A stretch of 9,494 nucleotides of DNA from Phycisphaeraceae bacterium (GTDB lineage: Bacteria > Planctomycetota > Phycisphaerae > Phycisphaerales > Zrk34), in NCBI GenBank assembly GCA_028281485.1, contig JANQJT010000164.1:1-9494 (forward strand), written 5' to 3'. The notes beneath the pieces were generated by a model, which had not been told where the DNA came from, ran no database searches, and saw only the letters and a list, made by a program, of their open reading frames with translations. Positions 1-5,784 of this stretch are shown piece by piece (positions within the stretch are counted from its first letter, which is position 1; every line of letters begins with the position of its first letter). The position numbers were made by a program, and so were the translations under genes.

Positions 1-629
1 CAACGCATGTACAGCCAGGCCAGCGGGGTGGCGGGCCAGCGGGGCAGGCCCATGCGGGCGACGATGCGGCCGGAGGCGTTGGGTTGGATGAGAAACGACG
101 AGTCGGCGATGACGCCGCGGATGTCGGGGTTGTTGAGCGCGGTTTGCACGGCGATGCCGACGCCGAGGGAGACGCCGAGCAGGACGATGGGGGGCGTGTC
201 GAGGCGTTGGTTGACCGCATCGATGATGCGTTGGAGGTCGGCGGGTTCGTCGCGACCGAGCGTGCTGTAGGGGTGGGGGTTGTCGCCGTGGCCGCGCAGG
301 TCGTAGAGGATGAGGTTGGCCACACGGGGCTGGATGACGGGGACCCAACCGAGCGAGCCGATGCGGGAGTCGGCCCAGCCGTGCGACAGGATGACGGTGG
401 GGCCGGTGGGATCGCCGCCCGTGATCAGCCAGGTGTCCAGGTCGTCGTCGATCGACCAGTCTTCGTACGCGACACCGAGCGCCTCGGGATCGATGGGCCA
501 GCCCTGCGCGATGGCGACGCCCTCGGTGCGCCGGGGCGGGCGCATGGTCAGACGGACGATCATGTACGCCTGCAGAGCGATCAGGACCAGCGCCGATACG
601 ATAAACAGAATGGCAAGACCCAGCGGCAT
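1..629 (-). CDS. alpha/beta hydrolase with N-terminal membrane anchor (3' end cut by window edge)
   Basis: The 209 residues visible read as an alpha/beta-hydrolase fold enzyme. Residues about 4-27 form one hydrophobic helix, probably a signal anchor, with the enzyme outside or at the membrane face. The core shows the first strand and oxyanion motif VILSHGWADSR (H83-G84), the loop YDLRGHGD (about 109-116), and the nucleophile elbow GVSLG with Ser154, followed by a helix and the strand VIADSSF. The acid and His of the triad lie in the missing C-terminal part beyond position 1. The ATG at 629 is chosen because it starts the hydrophobic helix and a -10-like TATCCT lies 7 bases upstream. It is divergent from the secreted-protein gene at 704. 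The family covers esterases, thioesterases and peptidases; substrate cannot be told. The fold call is firm. Confidence 0.88.
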   Translation of the reverse strand, partial: MPLGLAILFIVSALVLIALQAYMIVRLTMRPPRRTEGVAIAQGWPIDPEALGVAYEDWSIDDDLDTWLITGGDPTGPTVILSHGWADSRIGSLGWVPVIQPRVANLILYDLRGHGDNPHPYSTLGRDEPADLQRIIDAVNQRLDTPPIVLLGVSLGVGIAVQTALNNPDIRGVIADSSFLIQPNASGRIVARMGLPRWPATPLAWLYMR

Positions 630-636
630 CGCGTGC

Positions 637-642
637 AGGATA
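637..642 (-). promoter_or_regulatory. putative -10 element of the hydrolase gene (leaderless type)
   Basis: TATCCT on the minus strand lies 7 bases before the ATG at 629. No Shine-Dalgarno sequence and no good -35 box are visible. The position would place the transcript start at or next to the start codon. This is an inference from spacing and from the same pattern at other genes in the window. Confidence 0.4.
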
Positions 643-691
643 GCAGACTGACGGCGAAGAACCATTTGCGCGCGTGGGGCGTATCCGGTGC

Positions 692-697
692 TACAAT
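692..697 (+). promoter_or_regulatory. putative -10 element TACAAT of the secreted protein/metalloregulator operon
   Basis: TACAAT matches the sigma-70 -10 consensus at five of six bases and ends 6 bases before the ATG at 704, so transcription would start about at the A of the ATG. The only -35-like hexamer is TTGCGC at 666-671, with an overlong 20-base spacer. No Shine-Dalgarno sequence is present between the box and the start codon. Confidence 0.5.
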
Positions 698-703
698 AGT
701 GTC

Positions 704-1273
704 ATGAAGAGCCGTCTATCCATCCTGCTGTTCGCGGCGTGCCTCTTGGGGGCCGGTGACGCGGTGCGCGGCCAGACGCCGTCTGAGCTGGGTTTGCGAC
801 CGATCGAGCCCACGGTGGAGGACATCGACCCGTTACTCAGATCGATGCGACGGATCGAGCCGGGCCTGCGGTCGGCTTCGGGCACGGGCCGGCTGTATCG
901 GCAGATCGCGCCGGGGACCGAGCCCAACAACGTGGCCAGCCGGGAGCGGATCATCCACATCGCCCAGGGCTTCGTCGCGTCGTACGACCAGTCGCAGTAC
1001 GGCATCACGCGTGACGGTGACATCTTCGCGGTGATCCCGCCGAACACGGTGTTCTATCTGACGGTGGAGGACAGCGTGACGCCGCAGCGGCCGAGCGTGG
1101 CGTTTGACGATCGGCAGATCCCCGGCCGCGTGGACGGCCGGGTCGATGGCCGGGTCGGCCCGCTGCCAAGCGACACGGCGGGGAGGCGCGGGGGGACGTG
1201 GGATGATTACGACGTGATGGCAGCGGCGCAGCGGGCGGTGGTGCTGCGTCGATTGCAGGCGTCGGACGATTAA
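704..1273 (+). CDS. secreted protein of unknown function
   Basis: I do not recognise this 189-residue protein. Residues 1-23 are a classical signal peptide: charged MKSR, a hydrophobic core (LSILLFAACLLGAG) and a likely cleavage site near residues 20-24. C13 is preceded by FAA, which is a poor lipobox, so a lipoprotein is less likely. The middle (about 60-140) alternates short hydrophobic strands with polar turns, including GFVASYDQSQYGITRDGDIFAVIPPNTVFYL, suggesting a small beta-rich domain (shown here only as an excerpt of positions 971-1057). Near residues 141-152 a short PGRVDGRVDGRVG stretch comes from three 12-bp DNA repeats. The C-terminus is charged and helical. The ATG at 704 is chosen for the signal peptide and the -10 box just upstream. 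It is followed after 13 bp by the metalloregulator gene, so the two are probably co-transcribed. Confidence 0.75.
   Translation: MKSRLSILLFAACLLGAGDAVRGQTPSELGLRPIEPTVEDIDPLLRSMRRIEPGLRSASGTGRLYRQIAPGTEPNNVASRERIIHIAQGFVASYDQSQYGITRDGDIFAVIPPNTVFYLTVEDSVTPQRPSVAFDDRQIPGRVDGRVDGRVGPLPSDTAGRRGGTWDDYDVMAAAQRAVVLRRLQASDD
1124..1159 (+). repeat. three imperfect 12-bp tandem repeats inside the secreted-protein gene
   Basis: The units are GGCCGCGTGGAC, GGCCGGGTCGAT and GGCCGGGTCGGC, directly adjacent. They encode GRVD, GRVD and GRVG in frame, so a change in copy number would lengthen or shorten a flexible linker without a frameshift. Confidence 0.7.
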
Positions 1274-1281
1274 GGGGGGAG
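1274..1281 (+). promoter_or_regulatory. Shine-Dalgarno site that decides the regulator's start
   Basis: GGGGGGAG directly follows the stop codon of the upstream gene and ends 5 bases before the ATG at 1287. This favours the ATG over the in-frame GTG at 1281, which would lie inside the ribosome-binding site. Confidence 0.65.
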
Positions 1282-1286
1282 TGTCG

Positions 1287-1976
1287 ATGGGCAGCACGAC
1301 AGACATGCGACACAGCCGGGCGGTGGAAGACTACGTCAAGCAGATCTACAAGCTGACGCGTGACGGTGAGCGTGCCAGCACCAAGGCGCTGGCCCAGCGC
1401 ATGGGGCTGGAGCAGGGCACGGTCAGCGGCATGGTCAAGCAGCTGGCGCAGCGGGGGCTGGTCGAACACGAACGGTACTACGGGGTGACGCTGACGGCGG
1501 CCGGTGAGTCGCTGGCGGTCGGCATGCTGCGCAAGCACCGCCTGATCGAGCTGTTCCTGGTGAAGGTGCTGGGGTTTGAGTGGGACCAGGTCGACGCCGA
1601 CGCCGAGCGGCTGGAGCACGCGGTGAGCGATCGCCTGATCGAGCGGATCGACGCGGTGCTCGGTCATCCGCAGGTCGACCCCCACGGTGCGCCGATCCCG
1701 GACGCGTCGGGCAAGATCTCGGACATCGCCACGACGCGACTGAGCGAGCTGGCCGCGGGACAGGCCGGGCGTGTGCGGCGTGTGTCGGATCGGGACCCGG
1801 AGCTGTTGCAGTATTTAGCGGAGCGGGCGATTCAGTTGGACACGGTGTTGCGTGTGTCCAGCCGGGGGCCGTTCGGCTCGATGGTGGTGTGTGCGGGGGA
1901 CCGGGAGGCGAATCTGCCGCGCGAGGCGGCGGAGTCGATCGAGGTCACGGTGGTGGATCAGCCGAACCAGGACTGA
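1287..1976 (+). CDS. DtxR/MntR-family metal-dependent transcriptional regulator, three-domain type
   Basis: This 229-residue protein has the three-domain layout of the iron/manganese regulators. A winged helix-turn-helix spans residues 9-72 (VEDYVKQIYKL, then TVSGMVKQLAQRGLVEH as recognition helix and wing). A dimerisation and metal-binding domain covers about 73-140 (MLRKHRLIE, AERLEHAVSD), and a C-terminal SH3/FeoA-like domain about 155-225. Compared with known ligands, D15 matches MntR Asp8, H84 and E88 match DtxR His79 and Glu83, and E110-H111 match Glu105-His106. E107 stands where DtxR has Cys102 and MntR has Glu99, which suggests manganese-type chemistry. MntR Glu11 is replaced by K18. 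It probably represses metal-uptake genes when metal is bound, but no target site is visible here. It is the second gene of an operon with the secreted protein. Its 3' end overlaps the convergent HAD gene by 19 bp. Confidence 0.9.
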   Translation: MGSTTDMRHSRAVEDYVKQIYKLTRDGERASTKALAQRMGLEQGTVSGMVKQLAQRGLVEHERYYGVTLTAAGESLAVGMLRKHRLIELFLVKVLGFEWDQVDADAERLEHAVSDRLIERIDAVLGHPQVDPHGAPIPDASGKISDIATTRLSELAAGQAGRVRRVSDRDPELLQYLAERAIQLDTVLRVSSRGPFGSMVVCAGDREANLPREAAESIEVTVVDQPNQD

Positions 1977-2623
1977 ATCTGCTCAACGGTCAAGCCCTCA
2001 AGCGAATCGATAACGCGTTCGGCGTGGCCGAGCGCCTCGGCGGGGTAGGTGTTGGGCAGGCCGATGGTGCGCATGCCGGCGGTGACGGCGGCGACGAGGC
2101 CGGGGTCGGTGTCTTCGATGGCCAGACAGTGAGCGGGCTCGATGCCGAGGCGTTGGGCGGCGAGGCGGTAGGTCTCGGGGTCCGGCTTGGAGCGGGTGAC
2201 CTGGTCGGCGGTGACCATCGTCTCGAAGCGTTCGGGCAGGTCTGCGCCGATGGCGGGGAGGATGAGGTCGATGTCGCGGGCGAGTGCGCCGCTGGCGATG
2301 GCGATGGGCAGGCGGGCCGAGGCGTGGCGGACGAAGTCGGCGGCGCCGGGCAGGGGGGCGATGCCCTCGGAAACGATCTGCTCGAAGGCGTCGGCTTTCC
2401 GGTCGATCAGGGTTTTCAGCTCGGTGTCGTCCAAGGGCTTGTCGTGTTGATGGTAGACGGTGCGCAGCAGGTCGCGGTCGTCGAAACCGGCGTAGTCGGC
2501 GAGGTAGTCGCGGTACTCGAAGCCCATGCCCATCGGCTCGAGCAGCCGCAGGAAGGCCCGGTAGTGCAGGGGTTCGGAGTCGACCAGCACGCCGTCGAAA
2601 TCGAATACGATCGCTTTAATCAT
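1958..2623 (-). CDS. HAD-superfamily phosphatase/phosphomutase (beta-phosphoglucomutase-like, subfamily IA)
   Basis: This 221-residue protein has all four HAD motifs in order. Motif I is FDFDGVLVDSE with nucleophile D8 and acid/base D10. Motif II is IAIASGA with S111, motif III is SKPDPETY with K146, and motif IV is AIEDTDPG with E170-D171 for magnesium. Residues about 17-90 form a helical C1 cap between motif I and the core, as in beta-phosphoglucomutase and phosphoglycolate-phosphatase relatives. It hydrolyses or transfers a phosphate on a small cytosolic metabolite, but the substrate is not predictable. The ATG at 2623 begins directly before the first strand and has a -10-like TACACT 6 bases upstream. 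It is divergent from the GlmU-like gene, whose amino-sugar phosphate substrate makes a link conceivable but unproven. Length is normal for the family. Confidence 0.9.
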   Translation of the reverse strand: MIKAIVFDFDGVLVDSEPLHYRAFLRLLEPMGMGFEYRDYLADYAGFDDRDLLRTVYHQHDKPLDDTELKTLIDRKADAFEQIVSEGIAPLPGAADFVRHASARLPIAIASGALARDIDLILPAIGADLPERFETMVTADQVTRSKPDPETYRLAAQRLGIEPAHCLAIEDTDPGLVAAVTAGMRTIGLPNTYPAEALGHAERVIDSLEGLTVEQIQSWFG

Positions 2624-2629
2624 GCCGGG

Positions 2630-2635
2630 AGTGTA
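2630..2635 (-). promoter_or_regulatory. putative -10 element of the HAD gene (leaderless type)
   Basis: TACACT on the minus strand ends 6 bases before the ATG at 2623. There is no Shine-Dalgarno sequence and no recognisable -35 box at 16-18 bases. Confidence 0.4.
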
Positions 2636-2654
2636 CACGATCGGCCGGCGCGTG

Positions 2655-2686
2655 TTGGACTTTGGCGGTGCGTCGGCCGATAGTAT
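2655..2686 (+). promoter_or_regulatory. putative promoter of the GlmU-like gene
   Basis: TTGGAC (2655-2660) is followed after 18 bases by GATAGT (2679-2684), which ends 6 bases before the ATG at 2691. A shifted reading, TAGTAT at 2681-2686, is equally possible. No Shine-Dalgarno sequence is visible, so the transcript may be leaderless. The box lies within the 67-bp gap shared with the divergent HAD gene. Confidence 0.45.
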
Positions 2687-2690
2687 GGGC

Positions 2691-3884
2691 ATGGCATCAC
2701 TGATCTGTTTTGACGACGGGGCGGGCCGACTGGAACCGCTGTGCGACCTGCGACCGAGCTTCGAGCTTCGCACCGGGGCGCTGACCACGCGCCAACGGAT
2801 CGAGGCGTCGATGGATTGTGAGAGTCGCGGGCTGCTGGTGCCCGATTGCCTGGCGGAACTCCAACGCGATCGCGTGGACATCCCGGTCAACGCGCTGCCG
2901 GATGACGAGGCGTACCTGCTGGTGAACGGCCGGTGGTCACACATCCACACCGCTGCGCTGCAACAGATCAACACGGCCCTGACCGACGCGAGCGGCGCGG
3001 TGGCCATGGCGCGGCTGGATCGAACCAGAGCCGAGGCGTTCTGGTCATCGGGTTGTGCGCTGCCGGACGGCGTGGCGGTCGAGACCGACGCGACGATCGA
3101 CCTGATCACGCGGCCCTGGCAGGTGATCCAGCAGGCGCACGCGAACCTGCCGGGCGACATCGAGCGGATCGCGGCGGAGCCATTGGCGATCGACGATCCG
3201 ACGGTGGTGATCACCGGCGGCGGGGCGGTCTACGCCGAGCAGGGGGTGAAGATCGGATCGCACGTGGTCTTCGAGACCGGCGGGGGGGCGGTGCTGCTGG
3301 CGGCGGGGGCGAAGATCGAATCGATGACGACGCTGCAGGGCCCGTGTTACGTCGGTCCGGACAGCACGGTCATCCGCCACGGCGACATCCGCGCCAACAC
3401 GGTGATCGGGCCGGTCTGCAAGGTGGGCGGCGAGGTCAGCGGCACGGTCGTCCAGGGCTTCAGCAACAAGGCGCACTTCGGCTTTGTGGGCGACAGCTAC
3501 ATCGGGGAGTGGGTCAATCTCGGGGCGGGCACGACGACGAGCAACCTGAAGAACACGTACGGCGACGTGTCGATGGCGATCGATCCCGGCGGCGAGGCGG
3601 AGCCCACGGGCATGCCGTTCCTCGGGTCGGTGATCGGGGATCACGCCAAGACGGCGATCGGCACGCGCCTGACGACGGGCAGCTGCTTGCGGACGGGGGC
3701 GATGGTGGCGGTGTCGTCGTTTGCGCCGAAGTTCGTCGAGCGGTTCGCGTTCCTGACCGACGGGCAGGAGCGGCGGTACGAGTTGACGAAGTTTGTCGAG
3801 GTGGCCGAGCGGATGATGCACCGCCGGGGACAGACGGTCAGCGAGGCGCTGCGGTCGCGCCTGGCGGAGCTTCGGCTGGTCTAA
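2691..3884 (+). CDS. GlmU-like sugar-nucleotidyltransferase/acyltransferase with left-handed beta-helix
   Basis: This 397-residue protein resembles the alternative GlmU family (N-terminal NTP_transf_4-type domain plus hexapeptide acyltransferase) seen in Bacteroidetes and planctomycetes. The N-terminus, ICFDDGAGRLEPLCDLRP then ELRTGALTTRQR, is characteristic; it lacks the GxGTRM loop of classical GlmU. RPWQVIQQ near residues 140-150 precedes the helix domain. From about residue 165 to 350 hexapeptide turns form a left-handed beta-helix. KAHFGFVGDSYIGEW and VNLGAGTTTSNLKN match the GlmU acetyltransferase active region, with H262 where the catalytic His sits. The likely role is formation of a nucleotide-activated N-acetylated amino sugar for cell-envelope polymers. 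ATG 2685 is an alternative in-frame start. The stop overlaps the stop of the convergent dehydrogenase gene. Exact substrate is inferred only. Confidence 0.85.
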   Translation: MASLICFDDGAGRLEPLCDLRPSFELRTGALTTRQRIEASMDCESRGLLVPDCLAELQRDRVDIPVNALPDDEAYLLVNGRWSHIHTAALQQINTALTDASGAVAMARLDRTRAEAFWSSGCALPDGVAVETDATIDLITRPWQVIQQAHANLPGDIERIAAEPLAIDDPTVVITGGGAVYAEQGVKIGSHVVFETGGGAVLLAAGAKIESMTTLQGPCYVGPDSTVIRHGDIRANTVIGPVCKVGGEVSGTVVQGFSNKAHFGFVGDSYIGEWVNLGAGTTTSNLKNTYGDVSMAIDPGGEAEPTGMPFLGSVIGDHAKTAIGTRLTTGSCLRTGAMVAVSSFAPKFVERFAFLTDGQERRYELTKFVEVAERMMHRRGQTVSEALRSRLAELRLV

Positions 3885-4858
3885 TCGAACTCGATGAGCG
3901 TCTTGATGTCGTCGGACCGTGCGGCGTTGTGCATGGCCTGGACGGACTTGTCGATGCGCGTGCGCCGGGTGATCAGCGAGAGGACGTCGACCTCACCGCC
4001 GGCCAGCAGCGCCAGCGCCTCTCCGAACGGGCCGCACCGACTGCCGATCACCTCGACCTCGTTGACCACCAGCGGGGCCAGGTCGATCCCGGCCGGGTCG
4101 GCGACGGTGGTCTTGAGCACGATGCGGCCGCGCGGGCGGACCATGTCCATCGCGATCTTCAGCCCCTCGCTCGAGCCGGTGCAGTCGATGACGATGTCCT
4201 GATCGTTGCGCGACATGACCTGATCGAGTCGGCGGTGCTTGATCGACCACTTGGTGCAGAGCTCGAGCTTGTGGGGGTGCTTGCCGATGACGCGGACGGA
4301 GGCGTTGAGGCGGGCCATGACCTGCGCGACGAGCAGGCCGAGCCGGCCGTCGCCGAGGACGGTGACGTAGGGCGTGCCCTCGATGCGGAGCTGGCGGAGG
4401 ATCTGGCAGGCGGCGGCGAGGGGTTCGGTGAAGACCGCGTGGTCGTTGTCGACCGCGTCGGGCACGGGGATGAGGTTTTCCACCGGGAGGGTGAAGCGGT
4501 CGGCGAAGCAGCCGTCGCGTCCGTCGATGCCGAGGACGGTGCGCGAGCGGCAGTGCTCGCGCAGGCCGCGTGTGCACATGTCGCAGACCCCGCAGACGCA
4601 GTTGATCGTGCCGACGACGCGCTGGCCGACCAGTTCCGCTGCCGCTTCGTCGCGCGTGTCGGCCACGGACTCGACGACACCGACAAACTCGTGCCCCAGC
4701 ACGCCGCTGAACCCCATGTACCCGCGACAGATCTCGAGGTCGGTGGCACAGATGCCCGCGACCAGCGGGCGGACCACCGCCTCACCGGCGGGCGGCTGGG
4801 GATCGGGGTGATCGTCGCGATAATCGAGGGCTTTTCCGTCGAAGACGAGGGCACGCAA
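3881..4858 (-). CDS. zinc-dependent medium-chain dehydrogenase/reductase (alcohol or threonine dehydrogenase-like)
   Basis: This 325-residue protein is a complete MDR enzyme. The catalytic zinc site is C37 with H56-E57 (GICATDLE, LGHEFVG), and E145 lies in FTEPLAAA. The structural zinc loop has the four cysteines C89, C92, C95 and C103. The Rossmann domain starts at VTVLGDGRLGLL (G169, G171, G174) and binds NAD(P). CTGSS and SRCGPF follow as in the group of short threonine-dehydrogenase-like MDR proteins. It oxidises an alcohol or polyol in the cytosol; the substrate is unknown. The start is TTG at 4858: GGAGAG lies 6 bases upstream and no ATG is suitably placed. The gene follows the lipoprotein gene after 20 bp on the same strand and is probably co-transcribed with it. 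Confidence 0.92.
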   Translation of the reverse strand: MRALVFDGKALDYRDDHPDPQPPAGEAVVRPLVAGICATDLEICRGYMGFSGVLGHEFVGVVESVADTRDEAAAELVGQRVVGTINCVCGVCDMCTRGLREHCRSRTVLGIDGRDGCFADRFTLPVENLIPVPDAVDNDHAVFTEPLAAACQILRQLRIEGTPYVTVLGDGRLGLLVAQVMARLNASVRVIGKHPHKLELCTKWSIKHRRLDQVMSRNDQDIVIDCTGSSEGLKIAMDMVRPRGRIVLKTTVADPAGIDLAPLVVNEVEVIGSRCGPFGEALALLAGGEVDVLSLITRRTRIDKSVQAMHNAARSDDIKTLIEFD

Positions 4859-4864
4859 GGTGGT

Positions 4865-4870
4865 CTCTCC
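4865..4870 (-). promoter_or_regulatory. Shine-Dalgarno site supporting a TTG start
   Basis: GGAGAG on the minus strand lies 6 bases before TTG at 4858-4856, inside the 20-bp gap after the lipoprotein stop codon. This is the main reason for choosing TTG as the start of the dehydrogenase. Confidence 0.65.
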
Positions 4871-4878
4871 GTGAGACG

Positions 4879-5670
4879 TTAGGAATCGTCGCTGCCGCGC
4901 GGCGTGCGGGGGGCGGGGGTGGTGCGCAGCTTATCGAAGGTGATGCGCTGGAGGATGGAGGGCGAGCCGTCGAACTGCGGGTAGTAGTAGGTTTTCTGTT
5001 GGGCGAACAGGTCGGCGGTGTCCTCGGCCCAGGCCCACCAGTCGCGGCCGTCATCGCCGAACGATTGGCCGGTGAGGATGTGCAGGGACTTGCGGGCTTC
5101 GCGGACGACGCCGTAGTCGTTGTCGTTGAGGGCGGCGACGAGGCTGTCGAAGACGGCGCGGCTGGGGTATTGGCCCAGCGCGTTGGCGCAGGCGATGCGG
5201 ACGTCGGGGTGGACTTCGTTTTCCAAGGCGGTCAGCAGGGGGGTGACGGCCTGGTCGCTGTGGATGCGTTGCAGGGCCTTGGCCGATTCCCAGCGGACCT
5301 GACTGGATTCGTCGCGTGCAAGGAGAATGACGATAGCCGGCACGTCGCCGGCCTGTCCCCATCGGCCCAACGCGGCCACGGCCGCGGCGCGGACGGTGGG
5401 ATCGGGATCGTCGATGAGCAGGCGGTAGGTCTTGAGGTAGGGCTCTTCACCGCCGAAGTCGGCGTTGGAAAGACGCAGGACGCTGCGACGACGGAGGTCC
5501 GGGTCGTACATGTTGAACGCGTCGCGTGCGGCCTCGGCGGCGGACGGCTCGAACACCACCGGCAGGGCCTCGACGATCGGGTTGCTCTCGACGGTCTGAC
5601 GGGAGCAACCGACCAGCGTGACGGCCGCCATTGCGAGGGATGCGAAGACGATTAACGGTCGGGCGGACAT
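4879..5670 (-). CDS. HEAT-repeat lipoprotein
   Basis: This 263-residue protein begins with a lipoprotein signal peptide: MSARP, a hydrophobic stretch, and the lipobox LVGC with C22 as the lipidated residue. After a linker, residues about 70-215 form four or five HEAT/PBS-lyase-type helical repeats, visible in DPDPTVRAAAVAALGRWG, SSQVRWESAKALQRI, HPDVRIACANALGQY and DYGVVREARKSLHIL. The last repeat runs into TGQSFGDDGRDWWAWAE, a motif I associate with planctomycete HEAT proteins. The C-terminus is proline- and arginine-rich. It probably acts as a membrane-attached protein-binding scaffold; no catalytic motif is seen. ATG at 5670 is chosen for the signal peptide and for AGGA 8 bases upstream. 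The reading frame stays open further upstream, but that extension is arginine- and histidine-rich and does not look coding. The dehydrogenase gene follows after 20 bp. Confidence 0.85.
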   Translation of the reverse strand: MSARPLIVFASLAMAAVTLVGCSRQTVESNPIVEALPVVFEPSAAEAARDAFNMYDPDLRRRSVLRLSNADFGGEEPYLKTYRLLIDDPDPTVRAAAVAALGRWGQAGDVPAIVILLARDESSQVRWESAKALQRIHSDQAVTPLLTALENEVHPDVRIACANALGQYPSRAVFDSLVAALNDNDYGVVREARKSLHILTGQSFGDDGRDWWAWAEDTADLFAQQKTYYYPQFDGSPSILQRITFDKLRTTPAPRTPRGSDDS

Positions 5671-5678
5671 GAATAAGG

Positions 5679-5722
5679 TCCTGCGAATGGGGGGGGCGTG
5701 AATCTGTGTTGTGCGTATTGTA
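5679..5722 (-). promoter_or_regulatory. putative -10 box and Shine-Dalgarno site of the lipoprotein-dehydrogenase operon
   Basis: On the minus strand TACAAT lies at 5722-5717 and AGGA at 5682-5679, 8 bases before the ATG at 5670. The implied leader is about 40 bases, so unlike several neighbours this gene uses a normal leadered start. No good -35 box is visible. A run of eight G on the plus strand lies within the leader. Confidence 0.45.
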
Positions 5723-5771
5723 GGGCAGGGGGGTGAGGCGTGCATCCCGTGCGTGGCGTGAGCGGATCGCG

Positions 5772-5777
5772 TATGCT
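5772..5777 (+). promoter_or_regulatory. putative -10 element of the transaminase gene (leaderless type)
   Basis: TATGCT ends 7 bases before the ATG at 5785. No Shine-Dalgarno sequence lies between, and no clear -35 box was found. Confidence 0.4.
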
Positions 5778-5784
5778 TTGCGCC

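Noticed and set aside
1124..1159. 12-bp repeats as a minisatellite or CRISPR-like element
   Set aside because: Only three imperfect copies, in frame inside a coding region and without spacers; best seen as a repeated linker peptide.
1580..2683. Plus-strand open frame of 367 codons over the regulator and HAD genes
   Set aside because: Low-complexity Gly/Ala/Asp composition, out of frame with the regulator and antisense to the HAD gene, with no domain pattern.
2933..4882. Plus-strand open frame of 649 codons crossing the GlmU-like and dehydrogenase genes
   Set aside because: It is rich in Arg, Gly and Asp with no recognisable motif and runs in the wrong frame or antisense to two genes with complete family motifs. 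It is a by-product of high GC content.
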